From Baffinella frigidus (lineage: Eukaryota > Cryptophyceae > Cryptomonadales > Baffinellaceae), in assembly GCA_026770585.1 (NCBI GenBank), contig MU646810.1, positions 167,261-180,510 of the forward strand: a stretch of DNA of 13,250 nt, written 5' to 3'. The number at the start of each line of letters is the position of its first letter. The stretch's first letter is position 1. Of the stretch, positions 12,501 through 13,250 are shown piece after piece. The notes under the pieces were generated by a model that did no database searches, was not told the origin of the DNA, and saw only the letters and a program-made list of their open reading frames with translations. The position numbers and the translations under genes were made by a program.

Positions 12501-12781
12501 GCGCTGGAGGTTGGTCGTCGCCTCTGCGATTGTTTGGTGCTATGTTCAGGGTTGGATGCCCCTGTACCATCGCACACGAGAGCGTTCCTACCCTAACCGC
12601 AGCACCCTAGACCCTACTTCCGAAACCCTAAACCCTGAACCCTAGCACCCTAGCACCAAGGCACGCACAGCGTGACACAGACGACTCGCTGTCTCCGAGA
12701 TGGAGTTATGAGAAGACAGTTTTGCCATGCTCGGGGTTGGATGCCCCTGTACCATCGCACACAAGAGCGGTCCTTCCCTAA
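9432..12781 (+). CDS. HAD-superfamily protein (SAK-type HAD domain), five exons
   Basis: Joined exons: 9432-9563, 10430-10503, 10932-11049, 12253-12303, 12671-12781, giving 161 residues with consistent phases (0, 2, 0, 0). Motif I is FLDIDGVLLP with the nucleophile Asp7 and general acid/base Asp9. Motif II is VVLSSTWR (Ser51/Ser52, Trp54, Arg55). A later RQWEIAKWLE plus VRGWVALDDE segment gives the acidic Mg-binding pair Asp123/Asp124. This order and the StWR and WVaLDD wording are typical of HAD domains found in Swiss-Army-Knife RNA repair proteins. Family members are hydrolases or phosphatases; the substrate is not predictable here. Length fits a single compact Rossmann domain without a cap. 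It is divergent from the ankyrin gene. A second copy of the last exon at 12919-12978 would give a shorter C-terminus. Confidence 0.85.
9563..10429. repeat. HAD intron 1: tripled acceptor-exon edge unit
   Basis: A ~100-bp unit (TGGTGGACTTATCTA, then a GGGNTGGGAT or GATAGAGGGC stretch, CCCTCACCGCCCC-type pyrimidine tract, CAG and GACACAGAGG) appears at ~9680, 10168-10258 and 10335-10429. Copies of the exon 2 start with a CAG acceptor lie at 10128, 10259 and 10309. They break down after a few bases, while the fourth at 10430 is the real exon. A telomere-like array separates the first and second unit. Confidence 0.7.
9743..10029 (-). repeat. Telomere-like array in HAD intron 1
   Basis: About 40 heptamers, CCCTAAA with CCCTGAA and CCCTAAG variants, on the plus (sense) strand. 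Confidence 0.97.
10430..10503 (+). CDS. HAD gene exon 2
   Basis: Acceptor CCCCTCGCAG; codons DTEVVLSSTWRCAGGDVAALEQFT plus two bases CG, donor CG/gtgcgt. It carries motif II, the strand ending in Ser-Ser-Thr-Trp-Arg. Confidence 0.9.
10680..10781 (+). pseudogene. Decoy copy of HAD exon 3 with an in-frame stop and snap-back
   Basis: It matches exon 3 from ATTTTCGACGGGG through CCCCGCGAC, but GCGCAG has become GCGTAG, placing a stop at 10711-10713 in the working frame. It has the better acceptor: a long pyrimidine tract and CATGACAG (10672-10679). Its 3' end is replaced by an inverted copy of its own middle (10712-10733 pairs with 10760-10781, 18 of 22). Use of this exon would truncate the protein after ~79 residues. 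Confidence 0.8.
10816..10910. repeat. Hairpin and MITE-C fragment in HAD intron 2
   Basis: CGGGCTCT/AGAGCCCG (10816-10832) is a hairpin. The preceding AGCGGGTTACCAAGGGATTTTCG resembles 3015-3040 in the ankyrin gene. ATTGCCTACCGTAGGGTCCTAGG at ~10878 is a rearranged piece of MITE-C. Confidence 0.65.
10932..11049 (+). CDS. HAD gene exon 3
   Basis: 118 bp: one base completing Arg69 with exon 2, then 39 codons including FWSTTCPATHLHRQWEIAK and WLE. Acceptor CGGCCTGGCAG (10921-10931), donor GAG/gtgcat at 11050. The EI..WL helix leading to exon 4 is where SAK-type HAD domains have R..EI..WL. Frame is confirmed by continuity into exon 4. Confidence 0.8.
11078..11205. mobile_element. MITE-C copy 2, flanked by duplicated exon 3 end
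   Basis: The fold-back around GGGATCCTAGGACC is over 90% like copy 1 (4503-4663). The left end is truncated at ACGGTATTGCC, the right end complete to GCCGTTAGCCTATG. A ~46-bp segment containing the last codons and donor of exon 3 lies on both sides (11012-11057 and 11207-11252), with three mismatches or so. Confidence 0.85.
11207..11252 (+). pseudogene. Duplicate of the exon 3 3' edge
   Basis: ATCTTCACCGCCAGTGGGAG and following bases repeat the exon 3 end including its GAG/gtgcat donor. It lacks an acceptor, so it is a second donor copy rather than an exon. Confidence 0.8.
11283..11622 (-). repeat. Large telomere-like array with homogenised variant blocks
   Basis: It begins with irregular CCCTGAACTCTTAA units, then CCCTGAA blocks, seven CCCTACA units (~11427-11482), CCCTAAA/CCCTGAA blocks, and five CCCGAAA units (~11583-11620). 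It lies in HAD intron 3, sense CCCTAAA. A MITE-A left end (TCTAGCTCTCTGCCTCAGTC at ~11628) abuts it. Confidence 0.97.
11779..11928. repeat. Fold-back with 33-bp arms in HAD intron 3
   Basis: AATTTCATCTCG at 11779 continuing to CAGTTCC at 11811 pairs with 11896-11928 with few mismatches; the AT-rich loop is 84 bases. No ORF. It may be another non-autonomous element. 11640-11778 carries MITE-A-like TTGACGAATTTG and otherwise nothing clear. Confidence 0.8.
12011..12074 (+). pseudogene. Duplicate of the exon 4 5' edge with its acceptor
   Basis: GGTGATTCGCTCTACAAACG, then CTCGCACACGCAG and GAAGAGGGTGCGGA match 12214-12266 upstream of and into exon 4 (TTCGCACATGCAG, GAAGAGGGTGCGGA). After that the copy diverges, so only the first ~5 codons are present. 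Confidence 0.75.
12100..12190 (-). repeat. Degenerate telomere-like array
   Basis: CCCTAAA-type heptamers with many substitutions, in HAD intron 3 between the duplicated exon 4 edge and exon 4 itself. Confidence 0.85.
12253..12303 (+). CDS. HAD gene exon 4
   Basis: Seventeen codons, EEGAERGVRGWVALDDE, phase 0 both ends. Acceptor TTCGCACATGCAG, donor GAG/gttggt at 12304. It carries the strand and Asp-Asp pair that bind the metal in HAD enzymes. Confidence 0.85.
12368..12507. mobile_element. MITE-A, best-preserved copy, flanked by a duplicated donor site
   Basis: Terminal repeats CTAGCTCTGCCTCACTC (12368) and GACTGAGGCAGCGCTGG (12491-12507), with internal AAGTTGACATG and GTCAACTTTGG pairing. 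GAGGTTGGTC, the end of exon 4 plus its donor, occurs at 12301-12310 and again exactly at 12507-12516 just after the element. Confidence 0.85.
12540..12655 (+). repeat. Copy of the last-exon 3' half plus telomere-like repeats
   Basis: GGGTTGGATGCCCCTGTACC at ~12550 and the following bases to CTAACCGCAGCACCC repeat 12734-12790. The same TAA stop is kept in register. From ~12602 come a few CCCTAAA/CCCTGAA units leading to the exon 5 acceptor region. Confidence 0.8.
12671..12781 (+). CDS. HAD gene exon 5 (preferred terminal exon)
   Basis: Acceptor GGCACGCACAG, then 36 codons (RDTDDSLSPRWSYEKTVL, then SGLDAPVPSHT) to TAA at 12779-12781. The VL..SGL.A.V portion resembles the usual final strand and GLT helix of this HAD group, which is why I prefer it to the second copy at 12919. 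The stop is also conserved in the 12540-12600 partial copy. Confidence 0.65.
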   Translation, partial: RDTDDSLSPRWSYEKTVLPCSGLDAPVPSHTRAVLP

Positions 12782-12786
12782 TCGCA

Positions 12787-12905
12787 GCACCCCAAACTCT
12801 AATCCCTAAACCCTAAACCCTAAACCCTAAACCCTAAACCCTACACCCTAAACCCTAAACCATAATTCCTAAACCATAAACCCTGAACCCTAGCACCCTA
12901 GCACC
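12787..12905 (-). repeat. Telomere-like array after the last exon
   Basis: CCCTAAA units with one CCCTACA and several decayed ones, placed between the two copies of the last-exon 5' half. Confidence 0.95.
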
Positions 12906-12918
12906 AAGGTACTTGCAG

Positions 12919-12978
12919 TTTGACTTAAACGACTCGCTGACTCCGAAGGGAGTTTGCGAGAAGACAGTTTTGCATTAG
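12919..12978 (+). CDS. Second copy of the HAD last exon (alternative or decoy)
   Basis: Acceptor AGGTACTTGCAG followed in phase 0 by FDLNDSLTPKGVCEKTVLH and TAG. It parallels 12671-12727 (shared GACTCGCTG and GAGAAGACAGTTTTGC), but the frame ends before the SGLDAPV part. Splicing from exon 4 would give a 144-residue protein. It could be an alternative exon or a non-functional duplicate. Confidence 0.45.
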   Translation, partial: FDLNDSLTPKGVCEKTVLH

Positions 12979-13124
12979 AGATATGAAGCGACGCCAGATT
13001 AACCGTGAGCCTAAGACCAATGCACCTCTTGTCAGCATGGTGAGGTTTGGGCATTTAGGTCCTAGTCTTACAAGACCATCACGGAAGGGAATGCATGGTG
13101 GCCATGTTGGTTTTTTTTCGTAAT
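12979..13124. other. Downstream flank, no gene seen
   Basis: Unique-looking sequence with no convincing open frame. A poly-T run at 13111-13118 precedes the last telomere-like array. Confidence 0.5.
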
Positions 13125-13250
13125 TAACCCTACACCCTGAACCCTAAACACTAAACCCGAAACCCGAAACCCGAAACCCTGAACTCCAAACCCCAAACCC
13201 CAAACCCCAAACCCCAAACCCCAAACCCCAAACCCCAAACCCCAAACCCC
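13125..13250 (-). repeat. Telomere-like array ending in a pure CCCCAAA block
   Basis: CCCTGAA and CCCTAAA units, three CCCGAAA units, then about eight CCCCAAA units to the end of the window. The C-rich strand reads rightwards, the opposite of what a right-hand chromosome end would show, so it is interstitial. Confidence 0.95.

Noticed and set aside
13125-13250. Window end as a chromosome terminus
   Set aside because: The strand is C-rich reading towards the right edge, opposite to a right-hand telomere, and arrays of both orientations occur throughout the window.
1-13250. tRNA or rRNA genes
   Set aside because: No sequence with recognisable tRNA A/B boxes plus acceptor pairing, and no rRNA core motifs, were seen by eye; a covariance-model scan was not possible.

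Overview
This looks like nuclear DNA of a microbial eukaryote whose telomere unit is probably TTTAGGG (the type of green algae, plants, dinoflagellates, cryptophytes and others; the lineage cannot be narrowed from this window). The evidence is about a dozen interstitial TTTAGGG/CCCTAAA arrays, GC-richer coding islands with GT-AG introns, and no prokaryotic gene layout. No uninterrupted long gene is present. The coding content is in short exons (45-177 bp) that I assembled by hand from splice sites, reading phase and protein motifs.

Two divergent genes share a ~240-bp promoter interval (9195-9431). Leftwards (minus strand, 9194 to 1826) runs an eight-exon gene for a ~239-residue ankyrin-repeat protein. 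Its exons join without a phase conflict into consecutive 33-residue repeats. Rightwards (plus strand, 9432 to 12781) runs a five-exon gene for a ~161-residue HAD-superfamily protein with motif I DIDG, motif II LSSTWR and a WVALDD block, resembling the HAD domain of Swiss-Army-Knife RNA repair proteins. A possible third gene on the minus strand is seen as one or two exons at the left edge (146-216, perhaps 1389-1472).

The introns are the unusual part. Eight of the eleven contain telomere-like repeats, and in seven of those eight the sense strand reads CCCTAAA, which contains neither AG nor GT. At least three, probably four, ankyrin-gene 3' splice sites are formed where such an array meets the exon. 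The introns also carry two families of small inverted-repeat elements (called MITE-A and MITE-C here), several large fold-back structures, and partial direct copies of neighbouring exon edges that commonly flank an array or MITE. Some copies carry their own splice acceptor (HAD exons 2, 3 and 5), so decoy or alternative exons exist.

Layout: 1-1825, downstream flank with microsatellites, a possible third gene and a cloverleaf-like fold-back; 1826-9194, ankyrin gene; 9195-9431, divergent promoter; 9432-12781, HAD gene; 12782-13250, a second copy of the last HAD exon and more telomere-like repeats reaching the window end. The likely system is intron growth by telomere-repeat and MITE insertion with duplication of splice junctions. 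Homology statements rest on motif recognition, not on a search.
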